Shown in pieces: positions 36,437-46,222 of a stretch of DNA of 64,000 bases. Source of the DNA: Novosphingobium sp. FSW06-99 (GTDB lineage: Bacteria; Pseudomonadota; Alphaproteobacteria; Sphingomonadales; Sphingomonadaceae); the NCBI RefSeq assembly GCF_001519065.1, contig NZ_KQ954263.1, positions 1 to 64,000 of the forward strand, given 5' to 3'. The notes under the pieces were generated by a model, which was given only the letters and a program-made list of their open reading frames with translations, did not search any database and was not told the origin of the DNA. A program made the position numbers and the translations under genes. The stretch's first letter is position 1. The number at the start of each line of letters is the position of its first letter.

Positions 36437-37594
36437 TCAGGAGTGATCGGGTTTTTCGTGATGGTCCCTTGGCGGTTCCGAAGGCTTTGGCGCGGCAGGC
36501 CTGGGTGGCGGCGGTGCGGCGTGCGGTGCCGGTGCCGGGTGGGCCGCCGGTGCAGGCTGTGGCGCAGCGCGCGGTGCCGGAACCGGGCGCGCTGGCGCAG
36601 CGGGCGGCGGTGCCGGGTGATAGGCGTTGGGTGCGCTCGGGCCATGTGCGGGCACGGCCTGGCGAGTGCCGCCGGCTGGGGGCGCAACCCGCGCGGGCGC
36701 CACTGCGGGCTCACCCATATGGACCGGTGCCCCAGCCGGATGATTGTTCGCCGGTGCCCCGGTCGGATGATAGTTTGCCGGGGCCCCGGCGGTGGCGCCG
36801 CCCTTGGCCAGCGCAGCGGCGCGCGGGATCGGCGCGCCGCTGGCATCGACGCGGTGTACCGCTGGCGGATGCCAGCCGGTGGTCATCTGCGATGCGGCGG
36901 CATGCGGGTTGCTGGCTGCCTGTTGTACGCGCTGTCGCTGGGCCGGGGTCGGCGCAATGTGCGGCGCCTGGGTGGCCCGGATTTCTTCGGGACTGGGCCG
37001 CGCCGCGATCCCACCGGCGCCGCCGTTATAGCTGACGCGCGGTCCGTTTTCACGCACCGAGGGCGGATGGTAATAGACATTGGTGATGTGGACATTGGTC
37101 ACATTGATGATCGCGCCGTTGTAGGCGATGTGACCATTCTGCCAATATCCGCCTTCCCAGCCATGGCCGTGATAGCCATAGCCATAGTCGATCCCGCCGT
37201 ACCAGCCGACTTCGTGGCCCCAATAACCTTCGTGATAGCCGAACGCGCCATTTTCCCAACCCCACCACGCCGGGGTCCACAACAGGCCAGGCTGCGGCGG
37301 CAGCTCCCAATAGCCCGGCACCCAGTAATAGTCGTCGACGTAGTCGCTCCACGCCCAGTGGCCGGGCACCCAGATATAGTCGGGCGCGGGCAGTGGCGGC
37401 TGAACATAGACCGGCATTGGCGGCGGGGCATAGCCGATGCGGATGCCCACGCCCGCATCCGGGCCGCCGAAATTGATGCCGATCGAGATCTGGGCCAGCG
37501 CCTGCGCAGGCGTCAGGCCAATTGGCAGCGCGGGAACGGCGGCGGCCAGTACGGGCAGGGCCCGTGCGAATAAGGCGGGATAATGTCTGCGCAT
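36437..37594 (-). CDS. Secreted YXWGXW-repeat protein with low-complexity tail
   Basis: About 385 residues. The signal peptide is MRRHYPALFARALPVLAAAV..., cleaved near AQA-Q. Two to three tandem aromatic repeats follow (YIWVPGHWAWSDYV, YYWVPGYWELPPQPG, LWTPAWWGWENGAFGYHEGY), matching the YXWGXW repeat family. The region after residue 150 is Gly/Tyr-rich, and the last 200 residues are Pro/Ala/His-rich and disordered. GAGGGG before ATG 37594 supports this start; in-frame ATGs upstream are less likely. Function of the family is unknown; a surface location is inferred. Confidence 0.82.
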   Translation of the reverse strand: MRRHYPALFARALPVLAAAVPALPIGLTPAQALAQISIGINFGGPDAGVGIRIGYAPPPMPVYVQPPLPAPDYIWVPGHWAWSDYVDDYYWVPGYWELPPQPGLLWTPAWWGWENGAFGYHEGYWGHEVGWYGGIDYGYGYHGHGWEGGYWQNGHIAYNGAIINVTNVHITNVYYHPPSVRENGPRVSYNGGAGGIAARPSPEEIRATQAPHIAPTPAQRQRVQQAASNPHAAASQMTTGWHPPAVHRVDASGAPIPRAAALAKGGATAGAPANYHPTGAPANNHPAGAPVHMGEPAVAPARVAPPAGGTRQAVPAHGPSAPNAYHPAPPPAAPARPVPAPRAAPQPAPAAHPAPAPHAAPPPPRPAAPKPSEPPRDHHEKPDHS

Positions 37595-38027
37595 GTGAAA
37601 GCCCCTCTGCCACTCGAACACGTGGTATGACATAGGTGTAGCGTAACAATCCAGTCTGGCGGATGAACGGCGGCGCGGTGGATTCGCGGCTTTGACCTTT
37701 GCGGCCGAATCCTGTATTTTGTGCATCGTTCATCGACTCTCGTCATCCGTTTGCGCACGGATGGGGTGCGCGCGCCGGTTTGCGCGCCGATTTTCAGTTG
37801 ACGACCCAAGCGAATCCGCTTAAGCGCGCCTTTCACTCGAAACCTGTGGAAGGGAATCCGGCCAAGTCAGCGCGCAATGGGCACTGGCTGGAGCGCGGTC
37901 TTTTCTGCATCGTCTCGGGTGTTTCGCGATGAGATAGGGCCCGGATCGGGCGTTGTCGGACAAGGCCCGGTCGGGCAAGGTGCGGCGCAAGCGATCACGG
38001 TTCCTGTGGAGCTGAACGGAGATACAA
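37595..38027. other. Divergent intergenic region before the alpha operon
   Basis: This stretch of 433 bases separates the YXWGXW gene from rpsM. It holds the rpsM promoter match (37798-37826) and a GC-rich inverted repeat near 37768-37788 (GCGCGCCGG region). No gene is seen. Confidence 0.4.
37798..37826 (+). promoter_or_regulatory. Candidate rpsM (alpha operon) promoter
   Basis: TTGACG (37798-37803), 17 nt, TAAGCG (37821-37826). It shares spacing and sequence with the rpsL and rplO promoters. The implied leader is about 195 nt. Confidence 0.5.
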
Positions 38028-38396
38028 GTGGCTCGTATTGCCGGGGTAAACATCCCCACCAACAAGCGCGTTATCGTTGCGCTGACCTACATTCATGGCA
38101 TTGGTGCGTTCCAGGCTCGGCAGATTGCCGACAAGCTGGGGATCGACCACAGCCGCCGCGTGCAGGACTTGTCCGACGCGGAAATCCTGCAGATCCGTGA
38201 AACGATCGACGCCGATCACACCGTCGAAGGCGACCTGCGTCGCGAAACGGCGATGAACATCAAGCGCCTGATGGATCTCGCCTGCTATCGCGGCCTGCGT
38301 CATCGCAAGGGCCTGCCGGTCCGTGGCCAGCGCACGCACACCAATGCGCGCACCCGCAAGGGCAAGGCCAAGCCGATCGCCGGCAAGAAGAAGTAA
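38028..38396 (+). CDS. rpsM: 30S ribosomal protein S13
   Basis: A 122-residue head protein contacting the P-site tRNA and L5. It starts at GTG 38028 (MARIAGVNIPTNKRVIVALT) and ends GLPVRGQRTHTNARTRKGK-like. First gene of the alpha operon, separated from adk by 5.6 kb of unrelated genes. Confidence 0.97.
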   Translation: MARIAGVNIPTNKRVIVALTYIHGIGAFQARQIADKLGIDHSRRVQDLSDAEILQIRETIDADHTVEGDLRRETAMNIKRLMDLACYRGLRHRKGLPVRGQRTHTNARTRKGKAKPIAGKKK

Positions 38397-38460
38397 GCCG
38401 GTGCGGGGCTAGACAGCCCCCCGGTTTCCCCACGGTTTTTCGACAGGATTACACAAGACA

Positions 38461-38850
38461 ATGGCTCGCGAACCTCAGCGTATCAAGCGGCGGGAGCGCA
38501 AGAACATCACCAGTGGTGTCGCGCACGTCAATGCCAGCTTCAACAACACGATGATCACCATCACCGATGCCCAGGGCAATGCCATTTCGTGGTCGTCCGC
38601 CGGCATGATGGGCTTCAAGGGCAGCCGCAAGTCGACTCCCTATGCCGCGCAGGTCGCTGCCGACGATGCTGGCAAAAAGGCCGCCGAACACGGCGTGCGC
38701 ACGCTCGAAGTCGAAGTGAAGGGCCCGGGTTCGGGTCGTGAAAGCGCGCTGCGTGCCCTGCAGGCGGTCGGCTTCACGATTACCGCAATCCGCGACGTGA
38801 CGCCGATCCCGCACAACGGTGTGCGGCCGTCAAAGCGCCGTCGCGTCTGA
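38461..38850 (+). CDS. rpsK: 30S ribosomal protein S11
   Basis: A 129-residue platform protein. It contains GVAHVNASFNNTMITITDAQ and ends DVTPIPHNGVRPSKRRRV. It follows rpsM by 64 nt. Confidence 0.97.
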   Translation: MAREPQRIKRRERKNITSGVAHVNASFNNTMITITDAQGNAISWSSAGMMGFKGSRKSTPYAAQVAADDAGKKAAEHGVRTLEVEVKGPGSGRESALRALQAVGFTITAIRDVTPIPHNGVRPSKRRRV

Positions 38851-38965
38851 CCTGTCGGCAGGCGACTGGCGCAGCGGTACCACTGCGCCAGCCTCGCCCA
38901 ATATCTGACCGGTCGCAGCTTTATGTGCTGACGCCGGCGTACTCGATCAACCCCAGGGGAATTCC

Positions 38966-40027
38966 ATGACTGTCAACATCAAGAACTGGCAGGAACTGAA
39001 GAAGCCCAACTCCCTCGAGGTCAGGCCCGGCAACGACCCGCAACGCCGTGCGACCTTCATCGCCGAACCGCTTGAACGTGGTTTCGGCCTGACGCTCGGC
39101 AACGCGCTGCGCCGGGTGTTGTTGTCTTCTCTGCAAGGTGCGGCCGTCACTTCGATCCGCATCGAAAACGTGCTGCACGAATTTTCATCGCTTGCCGGTG
39201 TGCGTGAAGACGTGACCGACATCGTGCTGAACGTGAAGCAGATCGCGCTCAAGATGCAGGGCGAAGGCCCCAAGCGTCTGCAGCTTTCGGCGACCGGCCC
39301 GGGCGAAGTGCGCGCCGGTGACATTGCCGTGACCGGCGATATCGAGGTGCTCAACAAGAACCTCGTGATCTGCCATCTCGACGAAGGCGCGACGTTCAAC
39401 ATGGAACTGACCGCCGACACCGGCAAGGGCTATGTCCCGGCGGTGTCGAACCGTCCGATTGACGCGCCGATCGGCCTGATCCCGATCGATTCGCTCTATT
39501 CGCCGGTGCGTCAGGTTTCGTACAAGATCGATGCCGCCCGCATCGGTCAGGAACTCGACTATGACAAGCTGAACCTGACGGTCGAAACCGACGGTACGGT
39601 TACCCCCGAAGATGCCGTGGCCTACGCCGCGCGCATTCTGCAGGACCAGTTGTCGCTGTTCGTGCACTTCGACGACCAGTTGCCGACCGGCCATGTGGCG
39701 ACGTCGACCGGTCTTTCGGCGCATGCGCCCGAAGAAAGCGATGCCAACCAGCTCAACCGCTATCTGCTCAAGAAAGTGGACGAACTGGAACTGTCGGTGC
39801 GTTCGGCCAATTGCCTCAAGAACGACAACATCATCTACATCGGTGATCTCGTTCAGAAGACCGAAGCCGAAATGCTGCGCACGCCGAACTTCGGCCGCAA
39901 GTCGCTGAACGAAATCAAGGAAGTGCTGTCCTCGATGGGGCTGCGTCTCGGGATGGATATCCCGGGCTGGCCGCCGGAAAACATCGAAGAGATGGCCAAG
40001 AAGCTTGAGCAGGAGCTTTTGGGCTAA
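38966..40027 (+). CDS. rpoA: RNA polymerase alpha subunit
   Basis: A 353-residue subunit. The N-terminal assembly domain has ERGFGLTLGNALRRVLLSSL. The C-terminal domain (about 265-340) has LELSVRSANCLKNDNIIYIG and NFGRKSLNEIKEVLSSMGLR, used for UP-element and activator contacts. Length is slightly longer than E. coli (329). The rpsK-rpoA gap is 115 nt. Confidence 0.98.
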   Translation: MTVNIKNWQELKKPNSLEVRPGNDPQRRATFIAEPLERGFGLTLGNALRRVLLSSLQGAAVTSIRIENVLHEFSSLAGVREDVTDIVLNVKQIALKMQGEGPKRLQLSATGPGEVRAGDIAVTGDIEVLNKNLVICHLDEGATFNMELTADTGKGYVPAVSNRPIDAPIGLIPIDSLYSPVRQVSYKIDAARIGQELDYDKLNLTVETDGTVTPEDAVAYAARILQDQLSLFVHFDDQLPTGHVATSTGLSAHAPEESDANQLNRYLLKKVDELELSVRSANCLKNDNIIYIGDLVQKTEAEMLRTPNFGRKSLNEIKEVLSSMGLRLGMDIPGWPPENIEEMAKKLEQELLG

Positions 40028-40133
40028 CCCCCACAAGCACCTGCTTTCCAGCGGGGCCCCACGGCCACCCCGTCCAAAACATCGGCCAGCTCTGGGTTAC
40101 CTGATACGGACCCACAACGAACGGAACTGAACC

Positions 40134-40559
40134 ATGCGTCATAAACTTGGCCAGCGTAAGCTGGGTCGTACGTCCGCCCACCGTATTGCGCTGCTGCGCA
40201 ACCTGGCGGCGGCGCTGATCAAGCACGAACAGATCACCACCACTTTGCCCAAGGCAAAGGAACTGCGTCCCTATGTCGAAAAGCTGATCACGCTGGCAAA
40301 GCATGGCGGCCTGTCGAACCGTCGTCTGGCGCACGCGCGTCTGCTCGAAGAAACGCAGGAAAAGAAGCTGTTTGAAGTGTTGGCCAGCCGCTACGCCGAC
40401 CGCGACGGTGGCTATACGCGCATCATCAAGGCGGGCTATCGCGCCTCTGACGCGGCGCCGATCGCCGTGATCGAACTGGTTGACCGCGACACTTCGGCCA
40501 AAGGCCTCGATTCGGGTCCGGTGCAGACCGCCGATGAAGACGAGTTTGAAGCCGCCTGA
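40134..40559 (+). CDS. rplQ: 50S ribosomal protein L17
   Basis: A 141-residue protein near the tunnel exit. It starts MRHKLGQRKLGRTSAHRIAL; TTTLPKAKELRPYVEKLITL is conserved. The acidic tail (TADEDEFEAA) is an alphaproteobacterial-type extension. A terminator follows. Confidence 0.97.
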   Translation: MRHKLGQRKLGRTSAHRIALLRNLAAALIKHEQITTTLPKAKELRPYVEKLITLAKHGGLSNRRLAHARLLEETQEKKLFEVLASRYADRDGGYTRIIKAGYRASDAAPIAVIELVDRDTSAKGLDSGPVQTADEDEFEAA

Positions 40560-40586
40560 TCCACAAGATCAGACCGGTTTTGATGG

Positions 40587-40616
40587 GGGGCGGTGCCGAC
40601 GGGCACCGTCCCTTTT
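40587..40616 (+). terminator. Intrinsic terminator after rplQ
   Basis: GGGGCGGTGCC (40587-40597) pairs with GGCACCGTCCC (40602-40612, one G-U) around a GACG loop, then TTTT. It ends the alpha operon. Confidence 0.85.
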
Positions 40617-40676
40617 CGTTTGCGCAGGGCCCGTTCGCTTTTAAAACAGCACCGGAAGCATTGGTGGGAGAGCGGG

Positions 40677-42872
40677 ATGATGCAGCGCAGGGATCTATGC
40701 CGGGGTGGCCTTGCCATGACCGTGATGGCACTGGCACAGGGTAGCCCGCTTCGCGCCGAGACAGGATTGACCGTGACTGACCCTGCCGCCTTTCCGCCTT
40801 TGCCGCCATATCCCGCTTCCCCGCAAGTTCCGCTCGAAGAGCATGTGTTCGGCCAGACCGTGTCCGATCCCTGGCGCTGGCTGGAGGCCGACGTGCGCCA
40901 TGATGACAAAGTGGGCCAATGGGTTGGCGCACAGAGTCGTTTTGCCGAGACCTATCTGGGTGCTTTACCCGAGCGCCCGGCGTTCGAGGCGCGCATGAAG
41001 CGGCTGATCGATTATGAACGCTTTGGCCTGCCGGTGGCGCGCGGGGCCCACGTGTTCCACCGCTGGAACGCCGGGCTGATGAACCAGTCGCAATTGCTGG
41101 TGACCGATGGCGAGGCGCCCGCTGGCGCCAAGGGGCGCGTGCTGCTCGATCCCAACACTTGGGCAGGCGATGGCGCAACCGCGCTCGATGACTGGCAACC
41201 GTCCGACGATGGCAGCTTGATGGCCTATTCGGTGCAGGACGGCGGATCAGACTGGCGCACGGTGCAAGTGGTCCGCGTGGCCGATGGCGCGGTGCTGCCC
41301 GACCGGCTCAAATGGGTGAAATTTTCCGGCCTGGCGTGGGTGGGCGATAGCGCGCTGGTCTATTCGCGGTTTGCCGAACCCGGCAAAGATGCGGCATTCC
41401 AGGCACTCAATTACAACCAGACGGTGTGGTTGCATCGGCTGGGTACGTCGCAAAGCGATGACGTGCCGATCCACGCCACACCCGATCTGCCCAAGCGCGG
41501 CCATGTTGCCACTGTCAGCAGCGATGGCCGCTGGCTGGTGATTGCGTCGAGCGATGGCACCGATCCGGTCAACACCGTGTCGATTGCGCCGATCGAGGGC
41601 GGACAGATCGGTGCGGTGCGGCCGCTGATTGCCGAGATGACCGCAGAATGGACTTTCCTCGACGCGGTCGGGGACAGCCTGTGGTTCCTGTCGGGCGCGC
41701 AGGCACCCCGGCGCAAGATCGTGCGGGTCGATCTGGCACGCCATGGCGAGGCGCCGCCGCGTTTCACCACGGTGGTGCCCGAACACGACGATACGTTACA
41801 ATGGGCGGCGATTGTCGGGCACCGACTGGTGCTTGGCTATCTGCACGATGCCCATTCGCTGGTGCGGTTGGCCGCGCTCGATGGGGTGGCCGCGGGGGAA
41901 CTGGCGCTGCCCGGCCTTGGCGCGGTGGGCCGTGTGAGCGGGCGGCCCGACGACACCCATGGCTATCTGTCGTTTGCCAGCTTCACCACGCCCGACACCG
42001 TCTTGCGGTTCGATCCGGGCAACGGAACCCGCACGGTCTGGCGCGCGCCAAAACTGACGTTCCGGCCCGACGATTATCGCGTGACACAAGTGTTCTACCC
42101 CTCGCGCGACGGCACGCGGGTGCCGATGTTCGTGGTGCGTCATGCCGATGTGCATGGCCCGGTGCCGACGCTGCTCTATGGCTATGGCGGGTTCAACATT
42201 GCTCTGTCGCCGTGGTTTTCGCCGACAACGATGGCCTGGCTTGAAAGCGGCGGGGCCTATGCGGTGGCCAATCTGCGCGGGGGCGGCGAATATGGCGATG
42301 CCTGGCACGATGCCGGGCGGCGCGCGCACAAACAGAATGTGTTCGACGATTGCATTGCGGCGGGGGAATGGCTGATTGCCAACGGCATGTGTCCCGCCGG
42401 CGGCTTGTCGATCCAGGGCCATTCGAACGGCGGCCTGCTGGTTGGCGCGGTGGTCAACCAGCGGCCCGACTTGTTTGCGGCTGCCAATGCCGGGGTGGGG
42501 GTGATGGACATGCTGCGGTTCGATCGCTTCACCGCCGGGCGCTATTGGGTCGATGACTATGGCTATCCCGAAAAGGAGGCCGACTGGCACGTGCTGCGTG
42601 CCTATTCGCCCTATCACAATGTCCATGCCGGGGCGGTCTACCCGGCGATTGTGGTCACCACTGCCGATACCGACGATCGCGTGGTGCCGGGACACAGCTT
42701 CAAATATGCCGCCGCGCTGCAAAATACCGCGATCGGCCCCAAACCGCACCTGATCCGCATCGAAACCCGCGCGGGCCATGGCAGTGGCAAGCCAATCGAC
42801 AAAGTGATTGCCGAAGCCGCCGATGTGCAGGCGTTTCTGGCGCACTGGAGCGGATTGATCCCCCGCGCGTGA
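40677..42872 (+). CDS. Prolyl oligopeptidase family (S9A) serine peptidase, copy 1
   Basis: A 731-residue exported peptidase. The N-terminus MMQRRDLCRGGLAMTVMALA has a twin-Arg-like signal. The seven-bladed propeller covers about 75-430, starting HVFGQTVSDPWRWLEADVRH. The catalytic domain has Ser583 (GHSNGG), Asp666/667 (DTDDRVVPGHS) and His701 (RAGHGSGK). It should cleave short peptides after Pro. GGGAG six bases before ATG 40677 sets the start. A paralogue follows 55 nt later. Confidence 0.92.
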   Translation: MMQRRDLCRGGLAMTVMALAQGSPLRAETGLTVTDPAAFPPLPPYPASPQVPLEEHVFGQTVSDPWRWLEADVRHDDKVGQWVGAQSRFAETYLGALPERPAFEARMKRLIDYERFGLPVARGAHVFHRWNAGLMNQSQLLVTDGEAPAGAKGRVLLDPNTWAGDGATALDDWQPSDDGSLMAYSVQDGGSDWRTVQVVRVADGAVLPDRLKWVKFSGLAWVGDSALVYSRFAEPGKDAAFQALNYNQTVWLHRLGTSQSDDVPIHATPDLPKRGHVATVSSDGRWLVIASSDGTDPVNTVSIAPIEGGQIGAVRPLIAEMTAEWTFLDAVGDSLWFLSGAQAPRRKIVRVDLARHGEAPPRFTTVVPEHDDTLQWAAIVGHRLVLGYLHDAHSLVRLAALDGVAAGELALPGLGAVGRVSGRPDDTHGYLSFASFTTPDTVLRFDPGNGTRTVWRAPKLTFRPDDYRVTQVFYPSRDGTRVPMFVVRHADVHGPVPTLLYGYGGFNIALSPWFSPTTMAWLESGGAYAVANLRGGGEYGDAWHDAGRRAHKQNVFDDCIAAGEWLIANGMCPAGGLSIQGHSNGGLLVGAVVNQRPDLFAAANAGVGVMDMLRFDRFTAGRYWVDDYGYPEKEADWHVLRAYSPYHNVHAGAVYPAIVVTTADTDDRVVPGHSFKYAAALQNTAIGPKPHLIRIETRAGHGSGKPIDKVIAEAADVQAFLAHWSGLIPRA

Positions 42873-42927
42873 ACGCCCGCGATTTGCGCGTCGGCCCTGG
42901 TCTGTGCTAAATCACCGCAGAATAAAG

Positions 42928-45168
42928 ATGATGCAGTGGGACAGGATCAGACTGAGGCGCGCGTTGCCGGGCATCGCGATGGGCTTTGCCGCATGGGCGG
43001 CGCCGGTGTCGGCAAAAACCGACGCGGTGGGCATCGATGCGGCCGAGATCGCCGCGCCGCGTGCGCCTGCCCCGACCACCCAGACCACGCTGCCGACCCT
43101 GGTGCACTATCCCATGGCGCGGCGCGACAGCGTGAGCGACCACGTGTTCGGCGAAGTGGTGGCCGATCCGTGGCGCTGGCTGGAGGCCGATATCCGCACC
43201 GATCATGCCGTGGCCGACTGGGTGGGGCAGGAAAATGCGATGGCGCGGACCTATCTGGCAGCGCTGCCGGGGCATGACCGGTTTGCCCAAAGTTTGCGCG
43301 AACTTTATGATTACGAACGCTATTCGCTGCCAAAAAAGGCCGGACACCGCTATTTCTTCCTGCGCAACAGCGGGTTGCTGAACCAGTCGGTGCTCTATGT
43401 CCGCGATGGGCTCGATGCGCCCGATCGCGTGCTGGTCGATCCCAACCGGGGCGCGGGCGATGCCTATGCGCTCGATGCCTGGGTGCCCTCGCACAGCGGC
43501 CGGTATCTGGCCGTGGGCGAACAACGTGAAGGCAGCGACTGGCGCACGATCCGGGTAATCGATGCCGCCTCCGGGGCGCGGCTGACTGATCGGCTGGAAT
43601 GGGCCAACGACACGCTGATCGGCTGGGTCGGCGATCAGGGTTTTCTCTATTCGCGCTATCCCGCGCCGCGTGGTGACGATGCCTATCGTGCGCCCTTGCA
43701 CGACAAGGCCATTTGGTATCATCGGATCGGCACCGGGCAGGACGCCGATGTGCTGGTCTATGCCACGCCCGATCACCCCGATTGGGGGCACAAGGCGCAA
43801 GTGACATCCGATGGGCGCTGGGCGGTGATCACCACCGAGCCGAGCACGGCACCGCTGCGTGCGATCCATCTGATCGATCTGGCCGCGGTTCGCCGCAGTG
43901 GCACCTGGGCGGTGCTGCCGCTGGTCGACCAACCGACGCATGACTGGAAACTGGTCGATGGCGAAGGCGATCGCCTGTGGTTCATCACCAATGATGGCGC
44001 GCCCAACTATCGTCTGGTGCGGATCGACTTTGGCGCGCGGCCCGGCGCGCATGTGGTGGTCAGCGGCGGGCGCGGATTGCTCGAAGCCGGACGGATCGTC
44101 GGCGACCGGCTGATCCTGTCCTATCTCGACGCAGGGCAGCGGCTGGCGGTGGTCACCGATCTGAACGGGCGACCGGCGCGCGCAATCACCATTTCGGCGA
44201 ATGGCGCGGCCAGCGGGTTCGACGGCCGCCCCGGCGATTTCGAAACGTTCTACCAGTATTCCAGCTATAACCAGCCCCCGGCGATCTATCGCATGGATAT
44301 GCGCAGGGGCACGGTGGCGCCCTTTGCGCGGCCGGCCGTGCCGTTCAATCCGGCCGACTATGTCATCGAAAACCGGCAATATCCGTCGCGCGACGGCACG
44401 ATGGTGCCGCTGACCGTGGTGCGCAAGCGCACGCTGGCCGCATCGGGCATGTCTGCGCCGACGCTGCTGTACGGGTATGGCGGGTTCGATATCGCGCTCA
44501 ACCCCGGTTATTCGCCATGGCGCATGGCCTGGCTGGAGGCGGGCGGGGTGTTCGCGGTGGCGGCGGTGCGCGGCGGTGGCGAACTGGGCCCGGCATGGTA
44601 TCAGGCGGGCCGGGCTGGGCACAAACAGAACAGCTTTGACGATTTTATCGCGGCGGGGGATTACCTGATCAAATCGGGCATTGCCCGCAGCGGCAGCCTG
44701 GCCGCGCAAGGCGGATCGAACGGCGGGATGATGGTCGCCGCGGTGATCAACCAGCGGCCCGATCTGTTTGTTGCCGCCAATCCCGATGTCGGGGTGATGG
44801 ACATGCTGCGGTTCGACCGGTTTACCCAGGGGCGATCGTGGATCGACGATTACGGCGATCCGGCGCGGGCGGCAGACTGGCACACGCTGCGCGCCTATTC
44901 GCCCTATCACAATATCCGCGATGGCGAACGCTATCCGGCGATCCTGGTCACCACCGCCGACACCGACGATCGCGTGGTGCCCGCGCACAGCTTCAAATAT
45001 GTGGCGGCCTTGCAGGCGGCGCAGATCGGCGACCGGCCGCACCTGCTGCGCGTCGAGAGCGATGCCGGGCACGGCACGGGAAAACCGCTCGACAAGGCGA
45101 TTGCCAGCGGGGCCGACGTGCTGGCATTTCTGGCGGCCTGGACCGGATTACCCGCGCCGTCGCCCTGA
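42928..45168 (+). CDS. Prolyl oligopeptidase family (S9A) serine peptidase, copy 2
   Basis: A 746-residue paralogue of the preceding gene with a signal peptide ending ...AAPVSAKT. The triad is Ser597 (GGSNGG), Asp680/681 (DTDDRVVPAHS) and His715 (DAGHGTGK). The shared stretch GVMDMLRFDRFT shows recent common origin. The start is ATG 42928; a GTG at 42904 has no ribosome-binding site. A promoter match (TTGCGC, 17 nt, CTAAAT at 42907-42912) just before it suggests separate control. Confidence 0.92.
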   Translation: MMQWDRIRLRRALPGIAMGFAAWAAPVSAKTDAVGIDAAEIAAPRAPAPTTQTTLPTLVHYPMARRDSVSDHVFGEVVADPWRWLEADIRTDHAVADWVGQENAMARTYLAALPGHDRFAQSLRELYDYERYSLPKKAGHRYFFLRNSGLLNQSVLYVRDGLDAPDRVLVDPNRGAGDAYALDAWVPSHSGRYLAVGEQREGSDWRTIRVIDAASGARLTDRLEWANDTLIGWVGDQGFLYSRYPAPRGDDAYRAPLHDKAIWYHRIGTGQDADVLVYATPDHPDWGHKAQVTSDGRWAVITTEPSTAPLRAIHLIDLAAVRRSGTWAVLPLVDQPTHDWKLVDGEGDRLWFITNDGAPNYRLVRIDFGARPGAHVVVSGGRGLLEAGRIVGDRLILSYLDAGQRLAVVTDLNGRPARAITISANGAASGFDGRPGDFETFYQYSSYNQPPAIYRMDMRRGTVAPFARPAVPFNPADYVIENRQYPSRDGTMVPLTVVRKRTLAASGMSAPTLLYGYGGFDIALNPGYSPWRMAWLEAGGVFAVAAVRGGGELGPAWYQAGRAGHKQNSFDDFIAAGDYLIKSGIARSGSLAAQGGSNGGMMVAAVINQRPDLFVAANPDVGVMDMLRFDRFTQGRSWIDDYGDPARAADWHTLRAYSPYHNIRDGERYPAILVTTADTDDRVVPAHSFKYVAALQAAQIGDRPHLLRVESDAGHGTGKPLDKAIASGADVLAFLAAWTGLPAPSP

Positions 45169-45197
45169 TACGACGAATGTCCGATGCGCATCGGCGC

Positions 45198-45226
45198 TTG
45201 CGACATTGCTGCGCTCTGACTATCGC
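45198..45226 (+). promoter_or_regulatory. Candidate promoter of the DUF1476-bolA-grxD operon
   Basis: TTGCGA (45198-45203), 17 nt, TATCGC (45221-45226), 32 nt before the DUF1476 start. Assigned by eye. Confidence 0.4.
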
Positions 45227-45258
45227 AAATGCACGATGTATCACAAGGAACCGCCGCG

Positions 45259-45582
45259 ATGACCTCGTTCGAAGATCGTGAAAGCGCCGAAGAAGCCAAG
45301 TTTGCGCACGATGCGGATGTGCTGTTCCGCATTCAGGCACGGCGCAACAAGCTGCTGGGCCAATGGGCGGCGGAACGCATGGAGCTCGATGCGGCAGAAA
45401 CCGAATCCTATGCGCGCGGCGTGGTCCAGGCCGAATTCGAGGAAGCCGGCGACGAAGACGTGATCCGCAAGGTGCTGGGCGATCTGCTGATGGCCGGGAT
45501 CGAAGTGACCGAGGCGGAAATCCGCAAGGCACTCGAAGCCAAGTCGATCGAGGCGCGGCGCCAGTTGCTGGGCAATTTCTGA
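45259..45582 (+). CDS. DUF1476 protein (F1-ATPase zeta-type inhibitor)
   Basis: A 107-residue helical protein starting MTSFEDRESAEEAKFAHDAD, the signature of the alphaproteobacterial DUF1476 family, whose Paracoccus member (zeta) inhibits F1-ATPase. AAGGA precedes ATG 45259. Its stop overlaps the bolA start by one base. Confidence 0.9.
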   Translation: MTSFEDRESAEEAKFAHDADVLFRIQARRNKLLGQWAAERMELDAAETESYARGVVQAEFEEAGDEDVIRKVLGDLLMAGIEVTEAEIRKALEAKSIEARRQLLGNF

Positions 45583-45824
45583 TGGCGATGGCTGCCGACG
45601 AGATCGCGGCGATGATCTGCGCCGCCTTGCCCGATGCCGACGTGTCGATCACCGATCTGGCTGGCGATGGCGATCACTATGCCGCGCATGTCGTGTCAGA
45701 GGCGTTTCGCGGGCTGAGCCGGGTGGCCCAGCACAAGGCGGTCTATGCCGCGCTTGATGGCCGCATGGGCGGTGTGCTCCATGCCTTGCAATTGACCACT
45801 GCCGTGCCCACCTCGGGCACCTGA
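45582..45824 (+). CDS. BolA-family protein
   Basis: An 80-residue BolA-like protein (DGDHYAAHVVSEAFRGLSRV, AQHKAVYAALDGRMGGVLHA), with the conserved His and GL-type helix-turn. BolA proteins bind monothiol glutaredoxins to handle [2Fe-2S] clusters; grxD is 38 nt downstream, matching that partnership. ATG 45582 overlaps the upstream stop; ATG 45588 is an alternative. Confidence 0.92.
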   Translation: MAMAADEIAAMICAALPDADVSITDLAGDGDHYAAHVVSEAFRGLSRVAQHKAVYAALDGRMGGVLHALQLTTAVPTSGT

Positions 45825-45862
45825 TACCGATTTCCCCTTTCGCGCAAGGACCGAGCACCACC

Positions 45863-46198
45863 ATGTCCCAGACCAGCAGCCCGACCCCCCGCATTGCCGA
45901 GATCGTCCATGGCAACGATGTTGTCCTGTTCATGAAAGGCACGCCGCTGTTTCCGCAATGCGGATTTTCCAGCAAGGCAGTGGCCATTCTCGAACGGCTG
46001 GGCGTCGAATATGCCAGTGTCGACGTGTTGCAGGACATGGAAATCCGCCAGGGTATCAAGGCCTATTCCGAATGGCCGACGATCCCCCAGCTCTATGTAA
46101 AAGGCGAATTTGTCGGCGGCTCGGACATCATGATGGAAATGTATGAAGCCGGCGAACTGGAAACCCTGGTGACCGAGGCGGGCGTCGCGCGCGCCTGA
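45863..46198 (+). CDS. grxD: Grx4-type monothiol glutaredoxin
   Basis: A 111-residue protein with the monothiol active site CGFS in PLFPQCGFSSKAVAI, and the glutathione-binding WPTIPQLYVKGEFVGGSDI. It carries [2Fe-2S] clusters with BolA and delivers them to apoproteins. It is last in the operon before a bidirectional terminator. Confidence 0.96.
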   Translation: MSQTSSPTPRIAEIVHGNDVVLFMKGTPLFPQCGFSSKAVAILERLGVEYASVDVLQDMEIRQGIKAYSEWPTIPQLYVKGEFVGGSDIMMEMYEAGELETLVTEAGVARA

Positions 46199-46222
46199 CC
46201 CCGATCGGCACACCGACCAAGA

